From an uncultured Granulicatella sp. (lineage in GTDB: Bacteria > Bacillota > Bacilli > Lactobacillales > Aerococcaceae): a DNA stretch of 13,777 nt. Positions 1 through 7,685 of this stretch are shown in pieces. The stretch is from NCBI GenBank assembly GCA_947254045.1, contig CAMYBO010000020.1, positions 1-13,777 on the forward strand. Reading direction: 5' to 3'. Under the pieces are notes generated by a model that was not told where the DNA came from, made no database searches, and saw only the letters and a list, made by a program, of their open reading frames with translations. Every line of letters starts with the position of its first letter. Position 1 is the first letter of the stretch. The translations under genes and the position numbers were made by a program.

Positions 1-139
1 CTAATTTTTGTCCAAATGTAAACCACTTGGAACTATTATTCAATTTATTCTTTTTTACTTCCAGTACCATTTGAGTACCAGTAGCCATTTTTCATTCTCT
101 ATATAGCTTGTAATTAAGCCATTTTAGAAAATTTTGCGA
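1..139. other. Region downstream of guaA, no supported gene
   Basis: I see no gene here that I would defend. On the minus strand two overlapping short frames exist. One reads MKNGYWYSNGTGSKKE and then stops. The other begins at an ATG at 86-88 and stays open for 29 codons to the window edge. Neither has a good ribosome binding site. The Trp/Tyr/Gly/Asn-rich reading resembles a piece of a cell-wall-binding repeat, but it is too short to call. I also see no clear Rho-independent terminator for guaA. Confidence 0.4.
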
Positions 140-1693
140 TTACTCCCATTCAATCGTAGCAGGTGGTTTGCTTGTAATGTCATACACCACTCGGTTCACA
201 TGTCCGACTTCGTTCACAATTCTTGCGCTGATTGTTTGTAAGACTTCCCATGGAATGCGTGCGAAGTCACTTGTCATGCCATCGATACTTGTCACTGCAC
301 GAATGCCGATTGTGTAGTCATAAGTTCTTCCGTCTCCCATTACTCCTACGCTGCGGATTCCTGGTAAGACTGTGAAATATTGCCATACGTCTCTTTCAAG
401 TCCGTTTTTAGCAATTTCTTCTCTTAAGATAGCATCACTTTCTCGTACGATTTCTAGTTTTTCTTCGGTTACTTCTCCTAGTACTCGAATGCCTAGTCCT
501 GGTCCTGGGAATGGTTGGCGCCATACGATTGAATCTGGCATGCCTAATGCTGTTCCTAAGGCACGGACTTCGTCTTTGAATAATGTATTCAGAGGTTCAA
601 TTAATTCAAACTGCATATCTTCTGGTAGTCCTCCCACATTGTGGTGAGACTTAATTGTTTGGGCTGTTTTTGTTCCTGATTCGATAATATCTGTATATAA
701 AGTTCCTTGTGCTAAGAAATCCACATCCGTTAATTTTGCTGCTTCATCATCGAATACATAAACAAATTCATTTCCAATAATTTTACGTTTTTGTTCTGGA
801 TCACTAACGCCTTTTAATTTGGATAAGAAGCGTTCTTGAGCATTCACTCGAATAATATTTAAGCCGAATTTTCCAGATAAGCTTTCCATTACTTGGTCGC
901 CTTCGTCTTTTCTTAGTAAACCGTGGTCTACAAAAATACACGTTAATTGGTCGCCGATTGCTTTTTGTAGTAGGACACCTACAACGCTTGAGTCAACTCC
1001 GCCTGATAAACCTAATAATACTTTTTTATTGCCAACTTTTTCGCGGATTTTTTCAATTTCCATCTCAATGAAGTTTGCCATTGTCCAATCACCTGTTGCT
1101 CCACAAATATTGAACACAAAGTTTTTCAACATATCATTTCCATGAATACTGTGACGTACTTCTGGATGGAATTGTACTCCATAAATATTTCGTTCTGGAT
1201 TTTCAAATGCTGCAAATGGTGTATGCTCATTTGAAGCTGTTACAGTGAACCCTTCTGGGATAGCTGTAATTCTGTCACCATGGCTCATTAAGACTTCTTC
1301 TGAAGTAGATAATCCTTGGAAAATTCCTGAATCTGTATTAAACACTTCTACTTTAGCAGGACCATATTCTCTTGTCGGTGAAGATTCAACAGTTCCTCCA
1401 AATAAATGAGTTGTCAACTGCATTCCATAACAGATTCCTAATACTGGAATTCCTAATTCAAAAATTGCAGGATCTACTGTAAAAGCTCCTGATTCGTAAA
1501 CACTATGAGGGCCTCCAGAGAAAATAATCCCTTTTACATTACCATGCTTTTTGATTTCTTCCGCTGTAATATCATTATGAAGTAACTCACTGAATACTCC
1601 AAACTCACGAATACGACGTGTAATCAGTTGGTTATACTGACTTCCAAAATCTAATACAATAATTTTTTCTAACGAAGTGGTTCTTGTCGACAT
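140..1693 (-). CDS. guaA: GMP synthase (glutamine-hydrolysing)
   Basis: GuaA aminates XMP to GMP using glutamine and ATP, the last step of guanine nucleotide synthesis in the cytoplasm. The 517-residue length is typical of the single-chain enzyme. The N-terminal class I glutamine amidotransferase domain (about 10-200) shows the nucleophile Cys88 in GICYGMQ and the His176/Glu178 pair in FHPE. The ATP pyrophosphatase domain follows, with its P-loop SGGVDSS at 230-236. The C-terminal dimerisation domain ends in the family's usual KPPATIEWE. The ATG at 1691-1693 has a strong Shine-Dalgarno (TAAGGAGGC on the minus strand, 1699-1707). An extended -10 lies just upstream, so the gene probably has its own promoter although it follows coaA on the same strand. 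I see no purine riboswitch in the leader. Confidence 0.98.
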   Translation of the reverse strand: MSTRTTSLEKIIVLDFGSQYNQLITRRIREFGVFSELLHNDITAEEIKKHGNVKGIIFSGGPHSVYESGAFTVDPAIFELGIPVLGICYGMQLTTHLFGGTVESSPTREYGPAKVEVFNTDSGIFQGLSTSEEVLMSHGDRITAIPEGFTVTASNEHTPFAAFENPERNIYGVQFHPEVRHSIHGNDMLKNFVFNICGATGDWTMANFIEMEIEKIREKVGNKKVLLGLSGGVDSSVVGVLLQKAIGDQLTCIFVDHGLLRKDEGDQVMESLSGKFGLNIIRVNAQERFLSKLKGVSDPEQKRKIIGNEFVYVFDDEAAKLTDVDFLAQGTLYTDIIESGTKTAQTIKSHHNVGGLPEDMQFELIEPLNTLFKDEVRALGTALGMPDSIVWRQPFPGPGLGIRVLGEVTEEKLEIVRESDAILREEIAKNGLERDVWQYFTVLPGIRSVGVMGDGRTYDYTIGIRAVTSIDGMTSDFARIPWEVLQTISARIVNEVGHVNRVVYDITSKPPATIEWE

Positions 1694-1721
1694 AAAAAGC
1701 CTCCTTAGTTTTATTACCTAT

Positions 1722-1730
1722 ATTGTAGCA
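1722..1730 (-). promoter_or_regulatory. Extended -10 promoter element for guaA
   Basis: On the minus strand the bases read TGCTACAAT, an extended -10 (TGnTACAAT) about 30 nt before the guaA start. No good -35 hexamer is present at 17 bp, which is tolerated in extended -10 promoters. The short leader leaves no room for a riboswitch. Confidence 0.5.
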
Positions 1731-1802
1731 GAAAACCACGAAATTTACCTTAAATATTTATAAAATTTGTTCGGATTTTTATTAAATTTTCTCATTTTTT
1801 AT

Positions 1803-1859
1803 GTGTTCTTTTTTCTATTCCAAAAAGAACACTCAGCGACGTCCATCCCGTGGATTCTT
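1803..1859 (-). terminator. Hairpins after coaA, probable weak terminator
   Basis: Two alternative hairpins lie just after the coaA stop. On the minus strand AAGAATCCAC (1859-1850) can pair with GTGTTCTT (1832-1825) with a two-base bulge, followed by three or more T. The same GTGTTCTTTTT arm (1832-1822) can instead pair perfectly over 11 bp with AAAAAGAACAC (1813-1803) around an 8-nt loop. The first form looks like a modest intrinsic terminator for coaA. The second has no T-run after it. The two share an arm and exclude each other. Confidence 0.4.
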
Positions 1860-1866
1860 CCCTTAT

Positions 1867-2790
1867 TTAATATTTCTTCACTTGGACATAGTCAATATGA
1901 TGTCCGAATGTTTTGTGCAAAATGAAGTCTGCTCTGACTTTTGTTGGTAAAATGTATTCCTTTAAATTTTTCAAATTCGTTTTTTTCCATACATCTTTTG
2001 CCATAGCGATGGCTTCTTCTCGGTCTCCAATCGCAAACTGGTAATAAAAATTATCAGGCTGAGTTTTTGCTCGTTCCATTAATAATTCAAAACGTTCTAA
2101 ATACCATTTTTCAATCAGACTTTCTTCGGCATCCACATAAATCGACCAGTCAAAGAAATCACTCACGTAAATTTCTCGATTCGGTGGTAATTGTAATACA
2201 TTAATTCCTTCCACGATTAAAATATCAGGTGGATAAATGACTTGTTTTTCATTTGGAATAATGTCATAAATTTCATGAGAATATACGGGCGCTTCAACAG
2301 CTTCTTCTCCTGTTTTAATATCTAATAGGAAATTCACTAATGATTCCATATCATAACTTTCTGGGAATCCTTTGCGATGTAAAATTCCTTTTTCAACTAA
2401 ATGTTTCGTTGGCCATAAAAATCCATCTGTTGTCATCAATTCAACAACTAACTCTGGATATTTTTGTTGGAGCATTGTTTGCATTAAACGAGCCGTTGTA
2501 CTTTTCCCAACCGCCACGCTTCCTGAAACGCCAATAATAAACGGCACTTTCTTTTTCGGTTGTTTTAAGAAATATTGTTCTTGTTCATGAATTTGCCCAT
2601 GTTTTTGATAATAAATATCAAAGTAATCTAATAAGGGCGCATATACTTCTTGTACGTCAATTAATGAAATTCTATCATTCAATGATGTTAAATGTTCTAA
2701 TTCGTGTAATGTTAATGCCAAGTGATGAGCGTTTTGATATTGTTTCCATTCATCTCGGCTAATATGATAATACGTCGATGTGTCTGTCAC
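1867..2790 (-). CDS. coaA: Pantothenate kinase, type I
   Basis: CoaA phosphorylates pantothenate with ATP, the first and usually rate-limiting step of coenzyme A synthesis. The 307-residue length is typical of the bacterial type I (PanK-I, P-loop kinase) family. Walker A is GSVAVGKS at 90-97, inside GVSGSVAVGKSTTARLM. The MTTDGFLWP segment shortly after and the later ILIVEGINVLQ strand are further hallmarks of the type I enzyme. I take the GTG at 2788-2790 as the start, because an AGGAGA ribosome binding site sits about 8 nt upstream and no better ATG is in frame. The gene is divergent from the mevalonate operon. A -10-like TGGTAAAAT lies in the shared intergenic region. Downstream it is separated from guaA by 173 nt with hairpin potential. 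Confidence 0.97.
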   Translation of the reverse strand: MTDTSTYYHISRDEWKQYQNAHHLALTLHELEHLTSLNDRISLIDVQEVYAPLLDYFDIYYQKHGQIHEQEQYFLKQPKKKVPFIIGVSGSVAVGKSTTARLMQTMLQQKYPELVVELMTTDGFLWPTKHLVEKGILHRKGFPESYDMESLVNFLLDIKTGEEAVEAPVYSHEIYDIIPNEKQVIYPPDILIVEGINVLQLPPNREIYVSDFFDWSIYVDAEESLIEKWYLERFELLMERAKTQPDNFYYQFAIGDREEAIAMAKDVWKKTNLKNLKEYILPTKVRADFILHKTFGHHIDYVQVKKY

Positions 2791-2829
2791 AACGATTCTC
2801 TCCTTTTGTTGAATTCCTTTTTCTTGCGT

Positions 2830-2838
2830 ATTTTACCA
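2830..2838 (-). promoter_or_regulatory. Extended -10 promoter element for coaA
   Basis: The minus strand reads TGGTAAAAT about 40 nt before the GTG start of coaA, an extended -10 of the form TGnTAAAAT. The -35 match is poor (TAGTCA 17 bp upstream). The call rests on position and the -10 match only. Confidence 0.4.
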
Positions 2839-2900
2839 TAGTTTTTTTAGGATGACTAACGATTGGGTCTTTAAATTTCCTTTAAATCCTCGCTTGTTCG

Positions 2901-2929
2901 TTTACACGTCTAGTGGTTTTTAGTATGAT
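2901..2929 (+). promoter_or_regulatory. Promoter of the mevalonate operon
   Basis: TTTACA (2901-2906) and TATGAT (2924-2929) are separated by exactly 17 bp, a good sigma-A-type match. They lie 30 nt before the mvk start codon. The Shine-Dalgarno AAGGAG is at 2947-2952. No riboswitch or obvious operator fits in the short leader. Confidence 0.6.
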
Positions 2930-2959
2930 AAATATGAGAAATTATGAAGGAGTTTTATC

Positions 2960-3988
2960 ATGGAACATACAACAGCTTCCGGAATGGGACAGTCTACCGG
3001 AAAAGTCATTTTAATGGGGGAACATGCAGTTGTTCATCATCAACCTGCTATTGCCATTCCTTTTTCCGGCGTTTCGGTTCAAGCAGAGATTCAACCAAGC
3101 ACTCATCCATTAAGCATTCATTGCGACTTTTATAGTGGATTAGCCTATGAAATGCCGGAAGTGTTAAAAAGTTTAAAATTTACGATCCATGAAGCATTGA
3201 ATCAAATCGAACAACTTCGGCCTGAACTAGGCATTACACCCACTACTCGTTCATATTGGAATAATGGAAAAGTGGAAAAAGGAGAAGCATCCTTCGTACA
3301 AGCACCTTCAATTGAGATTACGATTACTTCTTCGATTCCTGCAGAACGTGGCATGGGATCAAGCGCAGCGGTTGCTGTTGCGGTAGTGAGAGGATTATTT
3401 GATTATTATACAGTTCCATTAAGCGACACCTTATTATTCGACATTGTACAAGCTTCTGAAAAAATTGCTCACGGTAATCCAAGCGGGATTGATACAGCAA
3501 CGACTAGTGGAAAGGAAGCCATATTTTTTATAAAAGGGGAAGCTTTACAACCTCTTTCTATTCAGCTAAAAGGAACTTTAATTGTGGCAGATACGGGGAT
3601 TACAGGTCAAACACTCAAAGCGGTTCAATCTGTACAAGAAAAATTACAACAAAATCCCCTTTCTACTCAAGAAATCATTGAAGAAATCGGAGAATTAGTC
3701 CACACTGCTAAGGATTGCCTGTCCCAAGGAGATATTCAGACATTAGGAAGTCTTTTGACTCAAAACCATGCACTTCTTCAACTATTAGAAGTATCAAACG
3801 AAACTTTAGACCATCTTGTTCAAACCGCTCTTAAAAATGGAGCCATTGGTGCAAAAATGACAGGTGGTGGACTTGGTGGCTGTATGATTGCTCTTGCAGC
3901 AAGACTTGAAGATGCACAAAAGATTGCGGAAGCTTTACAACAAGCTGGAGCTGTACAAACATGGACACATTCATTTTCAAATGAATAA
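2960..3988 (+). CDS. mvk: Mevalonate kinase
   Basis: Mevalonate kinase (also called mvaK1) phosphorylates mevalonate with ATP to 5-phosphomevalonate. It is a GHMP-superfamily kinase of 342 residues. The N-terminal substrate motif GKVILMGEHAVV lies at 14-25. The ATP-binding motif GMGSSAA is at 131-137, the HGNPSGIDTA stretch with the putative catalytic Asp178 at 171-180, and the C-terminal KMTGGGLGGC motif at about 299-308. The ATG follows AAGGAG by 7 nt. It is first in the operon, 17 nt before mvaD. The segment at about 86-116, with LRPELGITPTTRSYW and a charged stretch, looks longer than in the compact lactic acid bacterial enzymes I remember (about 310-315 residues). I read this as an insertion before the ATP-binding strand, which is unlikely to abolish activity since all core motifs are intact. 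Confidence 0.95.
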   Translation: MEHTTASGMGQSTGKVILMGEHAVVHHQPAIAIPFSGVSVQAEIQPSTHPLSIHCDFYSGLAYEMPEVLKSLKFTIHEALNQIEQLRPELGITPTTRSYWNNGKVEKGEASFVQAPSIEITITSSIPAERGMGSSAAVAVAVVRGLFDYYTVPLSDTLLFDIVQASEKIAHGNPSGIDTATTSGKEAIFFIKGEALQPLSIQLKGTLIVADTGITGQTLKAVQSVQEKLQQNPLSTQEIIEEIGELVHTAKDCLSQGDIQTLGSLLTQNHALLQLLEVSNETLDHLVQTALKNGAIGAKMTGGGLGGCMIALAARLEDAQKIAEALQQAGAVQTWTHSFSNE

Positions 3989-4005
3989 ACACAAAAGGAG
4001 CTTAT

Positions 4006-5031
4006 ATGAAAACAACAGGAATTGCACGTGCACATACGAATATTGCACTCATTAAATATTGGGGGAAAAAGGATAAAGCATTATTTCTTCCAATGAATAG
4101 CAGCTTATCCCTCACATTAGAGGCTTTTTATACGGATACAAAAATTACTTTAGACGAAACTTTAGAAAAAGATGAATTTTATCTAAATCATGTTTTGCAA
4201 CAAGAAGCCGAAACAGAAAAAATTTCAAAATTTTTAGATTTATTCCGTATTCCTGCTAAGGAAACACGATTTGCACGTATTGAAAGCTATAACTTTGTTC
4301 CTACTGCAGCTGGTTTAGCAAGTTCTGCTTCAGCTTTTGCAGCTTTAGCAGGAGCAATGCATCAAGCAATGGGATGGAATTTATCGAGAAGTGAATTATC
4401 GACTTACGCTCGTCGTGGCAGCGGAAGCTCTACGAGAAGTTTATTTGGTGGCTTTGTTGAGTGGAATCAAGGAACAAATTCAGAAGATAGTATGGCGATT
4501 CCGATTGACGATGCTTCTTGGGATATTGGCATGCTCATCGTTGTTGTCAATGGTGCAGCTAAAAAAATCTCCAGCCGTGTTGGAATGGAACAAACAGTTG
4601 CCACTTCTCCTTTCTATCCGGCATGGGTAGAAAGTGCGAAAACGGATTTAGAAGAAATTAAAACAGCCATTCAAGAGAAAAACTTTACTCGAATGGGAGA
4701 AATTGCTGAATTTAATGGTATGAAGATGCATGCAACGATGCTTGCAAGTCAACCTCCATTTTGTTATTTTGAACCAGATAGTCTGATTGCTCAGCAACAA
4801 GTCGTTTACTTACGTGAAGTATTAGGAATTCCTGCTTATTACACAATGGATGCTGGTCCGAATGTAAAAGTTCTTTGCAAAGCAAGTGATTTAGACAAAG
4901 TTCGTCAACATTTCGAACAATATTTTGCTTCTGAAAAACTCATTTCCTCTCTTCCAGGAGAAGCCATGAGAACTTTAACAGAAGAAGAATGGCAAGAAAG
5001 CATTCAACATTTCAATCAAAAAGGAAAATAA
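4006..5031 (+). CDS. mvaD: Diphosphomevalonate decarboxylase
   Basis: MvaD carries out the ATP-dependent decarboxylation of mevalonate 5-diphosphate to isopentenyl diphosphate. The 341-residue length is normal for this GHMP-family enzyme. Family signatures are HTNIALIKYWGKKD at the N-terminus (10-23), the ATP-binding PTAAGLASSASA at 99-110, and RRGSGSSTRSLFGGFVEW at about 136-153. The YTMDAGPNVKVL segment carries the catalytic-type Asp282. The start ATG has AAAGGAG upstream and lies 17 nt after mvk. The stop is two nucleotides before the pmk ATG, which suggests translational coupling. The gene sits between the two kinases in the usual mvk-mvaD-pmk order of streptococci and enterococci, although it acts after both. 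Confidence 0.97.
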   Translation: MKTTGIARAHTNIALIKYWGKKDKALFLPMNSSLSLTLEAFYTDTKITLDETLEKDEFYLNHVLQQEAETEKISKFLDLFRIPAKETRFARIESYNFVPTAAGLASSASAFAALAGAMHQAMGWNLSRSELSTYARRGSGSSTRSLFGGFVEWNQGTNSEDSMAIPIDDASWDIGMLIVVVNGAAKKISSRVGMEQTVATSPFYPAWVESAKTDLEEIKTAIQEKNFTRMGEIAEFNGMKMHATMLASQPPFCYFEPDSLIAQQQVVYLREVLGIPAYYTMDAGPNVKVLCKASDLDKVRQHFEQYFASEKLISSLPGEAMRTLTEEEWQESIQHFNQKGK

Positions 5032-5033
5032 CT

Positions 5034-6146
5034 ATGAATATTCAAGCTACCGCTCCTGGAAAATTATTTATCGCTGGTGAATATGCAGTCGTTACTCCGG
5101 GACAACCAGCACTTATTGCAGCTGTCAATCGCTATTTAACCGTTGACTTAACTCCTTCTCTTGAAGAAATTGGAACGATTTATTCGACTCAACAACCGGA
5201 TTTGACACTTCATTGGAAAAGAGAACAAGAACTTTTACAAATCATCGAAGAAAATCATCCATTTACCTTAATGACTACTGCGATTGAAGTTGCTGAAACT
5301 TATGCGAAACAACGAAACTATTGGAATGAAGAACTCTATCATTTAAAAGTGACAAGCCAATTAGATGATGTTCACTCGAATATTAAATTTGGGCTTGGAT
5401 CTAGTGGAGCTGTCGTTGCTGCGACCATTGACGCCATTTTACAGTGGCATCATGTTCCTGTTGAACCACTACTCGTTTATAAATTAGCAGCTATTTCAAA
5501 TACTCTTCTCGGCAGTAATGGTTCCTTAGGAGATATTGCTTCCAGCGCCTTTGGTGGCATCATTTTATATCAGCGAATCGATGCAACATGGATCAAAGAA
5601 CAATTGCAACAGTATTCTATATCAGAAGTTGTCAACAAAGAATGGACAGGCTTAGTCATTCAGCCAGTATCTTTACCAACCTCTCTAAAAATGCTTGTAG
5701 GATGGACAAAGGAAAAGGCCGACACTTCTGCATTCGTATCATCCGTTACACATACAAGAACACAAGCGGAAAAAGATGCATATTATCAACAATTTTTAAA
5801 ACAAAACACAACGATTCTTGAGCAGATAACAACTGCTTTAGAAAACGAAGCTACAGAAGCATTTCTACAAGGAATTACGGATAATCGAACTCTCTTATTA
5901 GACTTTGCTAAAGAGATGAATATCATCCTCGAAACTCCATCTCTTACAAAACTTTGCCAAATTGCACTTCAAGAAAACGCAAGTGCCAAAACTTCTGGAG
6001 CTGGCGGAGGCGATTGTGGAATTTGCTTTATTACAAAACCTCAACAAGAAGAAGCCATTACGACCCAATGGGAAAAAGCTGGTATTCTTCCACTAAACTT
6101 AGAAATAGCCCCTACAAAAGGTGCTATTAGAAAGGAGCTCTCATGA
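5034..6146 (+). CDS. pmk: Phosphomevalonate kinase
   Basis: This GHMP kinase (also called mvaK2) converts 5-phosphomevalonate to 5-diphosphomevalonate. With the start at 5034 it has 370 residues, typical of the Gram-positive enzyme. I prefer this ATG to the upstream in-frame one at 4989. Here the protein begins directly with the conserved APGKLFIAGEYAVV, an AAGGA site lies just before it, and the extra 15 residues would be read from inside mvaD. The ATP-binding GLGSSGAVV is at about 120-128 and the C-terminal SGAGGGDCG at about 321-329. The final codons overlap the fni start (ATGA, 6143-6146), so the two are probably translationally coupled. Confidence 0.96.
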   Translation: MNIQATAPGKLFIAGEYAVVTPGQPALIAAVNRYLTVDLTPSLEEIGTIYSTQQPDLTLHWKREQELLQIIEENHPFTLMTTAIEVAETYAKQRNYWNEELYHLKVTSQLDDVHSNIKFGLGSSGAVVAATIDAILQWHHVPVEPLLVYKLAAISNTLLGSNGSLGDIASSAFGGIILYQRIDATWIKEQLQQYSISEVVNKEWTGLVIQPVSLPTSLKMLVGWTKEKADTSAFVSSVTHTRTQAEKDAYYQQFLKQNTTILEQITTALENEATEAFLQGITDNRTLLLDFAKEMNIILETPSLTKLCQIALQENASAKTSGAGGGDCGICFITKPQQEEAITTQWEKAGILPLNLEIAPTKGAIRKELS

Positions 6147-7219
6147 CACAAGCCTATACACAACAAATGAAAAGAAAAGATGAACATGTGGGACATGCGA
6201 CTCAACAATATCAATCACAGTCGCATTTAGAATTACGACAAACTCGATTTGTCCATCATCCTCTATCTGAAATGGCTATAGATGAAGTTTCTCTTCAAAC
6301 AAAAATGGCAGGCTTCACTTTAGAAACTCCATTTTTCATTAATGCGATTACTGGTGGAAGTCCTAGAACGACTCTCATTAATCAACGACTAGCGCAATTG
6401 GCGCATGAAACAGGAATTGCGATGGCAACGGGATCGATGAGTATCGCCATGAAAGATCCTTCAACTGCAGAAAGTTTTACCATTATTCGAAAAGAAAATC
6501 CTAATGGAATTGTATTGGCAAATTTAGGAGCCCATTATACGGTTGAATCTGCTAAAAAAGCGATTGATCTCATTGAAGCAAATGGCATTCAAATCCATGT
6601 GAATACATTACAAGAATTAGTGATGCCTGAAGGAGATCGCTCTTTCCATCATTGGTTAAAAAATATTGAGGAAATCGTCTCTCATGTAGACGTTCCTGTT
6701 ATTGTTAAAGAAGTTGGATTTGGATTTAGCAGAGAAGCCATGCAAGAACTGATCAATATCGGAGTTCAAACGATTGATATTAGTGGACGTGGAGGCACAA
6801 ATTTTGCAGCTATAGAAAATGCTCGAAGAGAAGATGATTTATTTGCTGAATTAGACGACTGGGGACAAACAACGGTTCAGTCCTTAGTAGAAGGCTATGA
6901 TTTACCTTGTGAACTGATTGCTTCGGGGGGCATTCATTCACCATTAGATATCGTAAAATGTCTCGCTTTAGGAGCAAGTGCTGTAGGAATGTCTGGAGAA
7001 TTTTTACACTTAATTCGCTCACAAGACTCCCTACCAACAGCCATTCAAACCGTTAAAGACTGGAAGAGTCAATTGAAAAATATTTACACCCTATTAGGCG
7101 TTTCAAAAACAGAAGCATTACGCCAAACAGACATCATTCTTCCACACACAACCGCCCACTGGTGCAACGCCCGCCACATAGATTGGACAACCTTCGCAAA
7201 TAGAAGTAAAAACAAATAG
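6143..7219 (+). CDS. fni: Isopentenyl-diphosphate delta-isomerase, type 2
   Basis: Fni interconverts isopentenyl and dimethylallyl diphosphate, using reduced FMN, NADPH and Mg2+. It is unrelated to the type 1 Idi enzyme. The protein has 358 residues. RKDEHVGHA at 11-19 is the N-terminal signature. FINAITGG, the glycine-rich TGSMS segment, HVNTLQELVMPEGDR with the catalytic-type Gln, SGRGGTNFA, ASGGI and GMSGEF are in the expected order for this FMN-binding TIM barrel. The start overlaps pmk by four bases and has AAAGGAG upstream. It is the last gene of the operon. After its stop comes the repeat-rich intergenic region that probably ends transcription from both sides. Confidence 0.97.
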   Translation: MTQAYTQQMKRKDEHVGHATQQYQSQSHLELRQTRFVHHPLSEMAIDEVSLQTKMAGFTLETPFFINAITGGSPRTTLINQRLAQLAHETGIAMATGSMSIAMKDPSTAESFTIIRKENPNGIVLANLGAHYTVESAKKAIDLIEANGIQIHVNTLQELVMPEGDRSFHHWLKNIEEIVSHVDVPVIVKEVGFGFSREAMQELINIGVQTIDISGRGGTNFAAIENARREDDLFAELDDWGQTTVQSLVEGYDLPCELIASGGIHSPLDIVKCLALGASAVGMSGEFLHLIRSQDSLPTAIQTVKDWKSQLKNIYTLLGVSKTEALRQTDIILPHTTAHWCNARHIDWTTFANRSKNK

Positions 7220-7232
7220 AAAAACAAAAAAC

Positions 7233-7301
7233 GAAAATTCGAGACCTAGGCTTGAATTTTAGCCATGAGACCGAAGGCTGCTGGCGTCCGTTGCTACTTC
7301 A
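7233..7301 (+). repeat. Copy 1 of a ~70-bp duplicated module
   Basis: This copy matches 7377-7446 at all but three bases and one indel. It opens with an imperfect inverted repeat (AAAATTCGAG ... CTTGAATTTT) and continues into the GC-richer GAGACCGAAGGCTGCTGGCG segment. It is preceded by AAATAGAAAAACAAAAAA (7215-7232), and that A-rich block also recurs at 7308-7325. The module is noncoding as far as I can see. It could be a dispersed intergenic repeat, a terminator part or a structured RNA. Confidence 0.85.
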
Positions 7302-7342
7302 AAAAGTAAATAGAAAAACAAAAAATTGTCATAATAGCACAA

Positions 7343-7374
7343 GCAACCAAAACCGCAATAGCGGTTTTAGTTGC
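7343..7374. repeat. Strong GC-containing hairpin
   Basis: GCAAC-C-AAAACCGC, loop AATA, GCGGTTTT-A-GTTGC. This is 13 paired bases with one C/A mismatch around a 4-nt loop. It sits inside the larger foldback of 7309-7469. It has no T-run directly after it, so it is not a classical terminator by itself. Confidence 0.8.
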
Positions 7375-7376
7375 CG

Positions 7377-7446
7377 GAAAATTCGAGACCTTAGGCTCGA
7401 ATTTTAACCATGAGACCGAAGGCTGCTGGCGTCCGTTGCTATTTCA
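7377..7446 (+). repeat. Copy 2 of a ~70-bp duplicated module
   Basis: This is the second copy of the module at 7233-7301, offset by 144 bp. Here the inverted repeat AAAATTCGAG ... CTCGAATTTT is perfect over 10 bp with an 8-nt spacer. The GAGACCGAAGGCTGCTGGCG block is identical in both copies. Two of the three base differences fall in or next to the inverted repeat. Confidence 0.85.
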
Positions 7447-7469
7447 TAACAATTTTTTGTTTTTCTATT

Positions 7470-7664
7470 CTACGACACAAATAAGAAATGAATGATTCTT
7501 AACAGATAGGCGAATAATCCGACAATTAACAAGCAAATCATCACCACATGCAAATAAACTCCAACCATCGAAGTATTTACAAACGACTGAACCGCATTTA
7601 CTTTCGAAAAAATCAAAATATAAATCAAACCTATCCAAAATCCCAAACTCAATAGGCGTTTCAT
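7470..7664 (-). CDS. Small two-helix membrane protein, unknown function
   Basis: I do not recognise this 64-residue protein. It is strongly hydrophobic, with one probable transmembrane helix at about 4-20 (LLSLGFWIGLIYILIF) and a second at about 34-63 (GVYLHVVMICLLIVGLFAYL and onward). A short polar linker joins them. The ATG is preceded by a strong AAGGAGA site, and it starts 21 nt after the YeiH-family gene, so it is very likely expressed with it. The gene could encode a helper of that transporter or an unrelated small membrane protein. There is no direct evidence for either. Its stop lies at the edge of the inverted-arm terminator. Confidence 0.7.
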   Translation of the reverse strand: MKRLLSLGFWIGLIYILIFSKVNAVQSFVNTSMVGVYLHVVMICLLIVGLFAYLLRIIHFLFVS

Positions 7665-7685
7665 AAACTCTCCTTCATTCAGGGA

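Larger units (their letters stand above)
7309..7469. terminator. Probable bidirectional terminator with long inverted arms
   Basis: The 21-base arm at 7309-7329 (AATAGAAAAACAAAAAATTG plus T) is the exact reverse complement of 7449-7469. On either strand transcription leaves through a T-rich arm. An inner match (ATAGCA 7334-7339 with TGCTAT 7437-7442) extends the foldback. It lies between the convergent fni and the 64-residue gene, as expected of a two-way terminator. The enclosed 120 nt, with further hairpins, is much longer than a simple terminator loop. Confidence 0.5.

Noticed and set aside
1694..1866. Purine riboswitch in front of guaA
   Set aside because: I could not find the conserved three-way-junction loops. 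The likely promoter lies too close to the start codon to leave room for an aptamer.
4989..5033. N-terminal extension of phosphomevalonate kinase by 15 residues
   Set aside because: These codons are read from within mvaD in another frame. The conserved GHMP N-terminus begins at the ATG at 5034.
7266..7310. Mini-ORF MRPKAAGVRCYFKK in module copy 1, with a longer version in copy 2
   Set aside because: It is only 14 codons with no Shine-Dalgarno. The identity between copies is at the DNA level and includes the noncoding inverted repeat.
7234..7406. Plus-strand frame through both module copies (K-I-R-D-L-G-L-N-F-S-H-E-T-E-G-C-W-R)
   Set aside because: It has no start codon or ribosome binding site and ends in copy 2 after the indel. 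The repeat structure and foldback explain the sequence better than coding.
7215..7469. CRISPR array
   Set aside because: There are only two long module copies 144 bp apart, with no regular short repeats and spacers and no cas genes nearby.
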